DNA from: Rhytidiadelphus loreus
Lineage: Eukaryota > Streptophyta > Bryopsida > Hypnales > Hylocomiaceae
Assembly (NCBI GenBank): GCA_947034895.1
Contig: OX344762.1
Span: 43,132,760 to 43,196,759 of the forward strand
DNA: 64,000 bases
Reading direction: 5' to 3'
Position 1 is the stretch's first letter. The number at the start of each line of letters is the position of its first letter. Shown piece after piece: positions 61,561 to 64,000 of this stretch. A program made the position numbers and the translations under genes. Below the pieces are notes generated by a model. The model was given only the letters and a program-made list of their open reading frames with translations, was not told where the DNA came from and did not search any database.

Positions 61561-63844
61561 GGCTAAGTAATAAACTGTCAATTTTCATTTTTAATCTCTA
61601 AAATTAAGTACATACTTACACAAGAACAAAAGGTATGACAATCAATCATCTTATTATTTTTTAGCTGGCAGTAAAATAATCTTGTAATGTTGCCTTACAA
61701 GATTTCACTTCCCCCCTTTTCTAATATAATAGAATAAAAAAATTGTAACCTAAATGCCCAAAATAATTTGCACCAACAATAAATTTCAAAATACATCTAA
61801 ACTACAATACCAAAAGCTAAATTTCAAATGAACATTCAATTGAACTTATAGAAAGATAATTCCAATTTGAAAGATCGATATGAATGAAGGATCTGTTGGA
61901 AATGCCTCAACTATCTAAGCCTCATGGACTTAAATGGCGAATTCCATCCTTGATGCCTCGGTTAGGAGGTAAACCCTATAATAAAGAACCAACATGTTCC
62001 TTCCCTCGAGAAATTCTCATATCTCTATATGACCACAAGGTAATTATTGCACCCACCACCATAGTTGGGTGGACTATGGTGGTAAGCACTCTACCAATGC
62101 TCAGTTGTTTGAACTCATGACCACTTTAGTGGTGTGCAAAAGCCACTCAACCAAGGTCACAAGTGTATTATTGAACTTACACATACAAATATGCATTTAC
62201 AAATTTTTCAAATTTAAACTATGCATTGAAAAAGATTAATTAGCCAAACTTCTACCTTATGAAACAACAAAGTTGATTCATTGGTCTACTTCACAAAATT
62301 AAACTACTTCCCAAATTACATTCACATCTTTGAAATATTCTTTTACAATGCAACAACTAGATTCTGTATTTTTTAACAATAGTCATTTTCATTAAACATA
62401 AGTAAGAATAGAATTTTTATAATTAGAATCCCAAATCCCTAGTACAACAAAGCAAATTAAAGTTCACAAAAATTCCAACTTAGCAAAAAAATAATTATCT
62501 AAAATACAAATGTTTACAAATTTCCTAATTGTAGCATGAGCAACTTGCTTTCTTCAGTAGGGCAAAGTGGATACTAGTATATTGTGGGTTGAGTTAAGTG
62601 GCTATTTTTATTTCGTTTGGTGTTGTTACAATCCAATAGAAAATTGAACTAAAAGAGGGAGTAAAACTTTTTCATCAAATTTTTTGGAAAAATTGATGAA
62701 ATTTTATTGTTAATTTTCTAGAAAGTATATAATTACTATGAACTATTAAAAATATTTTACACAATTCTATTACTTTATATCAAATTCATTCAATTATTTC
62801 AACTAAAAATTGTAATTTTTTTAGATTTACAATACCAAATTAAACTAAATTTGTGAATATTAAGGAAAACAATGTAGTTAGGTCAAGACAAATAAGATGA
62901 GTTTAGTCTAGTAACCAAACCACTTAGAAATCCAAGGGGTCAAAGCTATTTAACTAACCCTAATATATTTTGTAAATAGTATATTAGTCTCATATTAGTG
63001 GTTGCCTTGCCACAACCGCCCACAAAAGGATCGGTTATTATTTACTATCTTATTGTCTCTCCAACAACTATATGGCTATGGTGAAGAACCAATTGTTATA
63101 TTAATCCAAACAATCTATCTTAATTAATTTTCAAAGCTTCACTTTCTTAATTCTTGACAACAAAATTTGGTGTTTAATTTGTATTTGTTGGCCCAAAAAC
63201 TCTTCTATATGCATTGAACTAAGCGTTTTGTCTTTTTAGAAATTAGTTACATTTATTGAATAGATTGAATAGATTTATTTCTTTAGTAGATAAAAATTAT
63301 TTGGACTTTGGAATTTATCAACAAATTTTTTTGAAGAATTCTAAATTCTTTTTAAATACAATTATTCTAGCATTTGTAGTTGTTGTTCTTCCTTCAAAGC
63401 AAAGAGAAATAAAGAAAGTACAATTCAAAAAGATGAGCACTAATAGTGTTCTTTATATAATTGCTAAGGTTAAATAATTAATACTTGAGGAGGTGAGACA
63501 ATATCATGACACAGTTAGAAATAATTAAGTCCAAAATTTCAATCAAAATTATATGGAAGTTGTTTTCTAGATTATAAAATTGGTTATGAAAGCAATGAAG
63601 TTTGAAGGATGTTATTGTTTACAACCGCAATTCATTGATGATTCCAATTTATAGAAGAAGTCCTATCTATGAATGAATCATATCCATATTGAAAGCAAGT
63701 TTTTTTTGTGTTAATATATAGATTGACTTTTAGTTTATAAACTTTATTGAACAAGTGCAACTTTTCAATTAGTTAATTTCACTAAATATAGAGTTAAAAT
63801 ATATTAAATCCTACATAAGGAAATTCTAAACAATTGTCATCAAA

Positions 63845-64000
63845 ATGGGGAGTTATAATTATGAGGCATTGCATAAAAACACTCCAAGCATCAAGAGAAC
63901 GTGGATGCCAGAGCCCATTACAACCAACCGTGGTGGATACATCAATGGCATGAGGGCTGTTCAAGAGCCATATATTAATGGGTATGGAAATCCCTTACAA
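63845..64000 (+). CDS. Possible 5' exon of an unidentified gene, cut by the window end
   Basis: An ATG at 63845 opens a frame of 52 codons that is still open at the last base (starting MGSYNYEALHKN and including NRGGYINGMRAVQEPYINGY). Base composition rises sharply relative to the AT-rich DNA before it, which suggests coding sequence. I do not recognise the protein. It could be a gene start or part of a transposon-borne gene. Confidence 0.35.
   Translation, partial: MGSYNYEALHKNTPSIKRTWMPEPITTNRGGYINGMRAVQEPYINGYGNPLQ

Larger units (their letters stand above)
58501..63844. other. AT-rich repeat region without recognised genes
   Basis: About 5.3 kb of AT-rich DNA. The segment 59690-61560 is a diverged relative of the dispersed repeat at 620-3740 and 7690-12700. 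No transposase or other protein is recognisable; the 125-codon frame at 60737-61114 is low-complexity and unconvincing. A small perfect hairpin lies at 62055-62083 (ACCACCATAGT and its complement). Confidence 0.5.

Noticed and set aside
1..64000. CRISPR arrays, operons or bacterial mobile systems
   Set aside because: No regularly spaced repeats occur, and the genes are intron-containing plant nuclear genes.

Overview
This window is nuclear DNA from a land plant. It holds a plant MLO gene, a plant GRV2/RME-8 gene, a seven-bladed RCC1 gene and remains of a plant-type cytochrome P450. The genes are split by GT-AG introns of roughly 60-550 bp and sit in very AT-rich, transposon-dense DNA. I cannot fix the species. 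The proteins are clearly recognisable but not angiosperm-identical, so a seed-free plant is possible; this is only an impression.

Layout. Positions 1-7000 carry an RCC1-family gene (+, five exons, 4433-6846) preceded by copies of its own 5' end. Positions 7000-17000 are repeats: a hAT-like element, several families of small inverted-repeat elements (MITEs), and a second copy of the repeat-plus-RCC1-leader block. Positions 17200-20950 hold a decayed P450 gene with at least three in-frame stops and a MITE inside it. Positions 21000-36500 are gene-poor, with a second hAT-like element, two Tourist-like MITEs, a ~190 bp tandem duplication and a 0.86 kb palindrome. Positions 36744-42421 hold a complete MLO gene (+, 13 exons, 625 codons). 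Positions 43539-57155 hold a complete GRV2/KAM2 (DnaJ subfamily C, RME-8) gene (-, 24 exons, 2672 codons), convergent with MLO. Positions 58500-63844 are again AT-rich repeats, and an open frame begins at 63845 and runs off the end.

The exon models were built by hand by joining reading frames at GT/AG sites. For all three intact genes the exon phases close and the total length is divisible by three (1350, 1878 and 8019 nt), which is strong internal support. The three genes show no functional link to each other: an RCC1 propeller probably sent to an organelle, a plasma-membrane seven-span protein, and an endosomal trafficking co-chaperone.

I found no convincing new multi-gene system. The most interesting material is structural: serial duplication of the RCC1 gene's 5' end, nested transposons whose target-site duplications and empty sites can be read directly, a MITE family with 4-bp duplications, long near-perfect palindromes, and stop codons in the P450 that fit methylation-driven decay.
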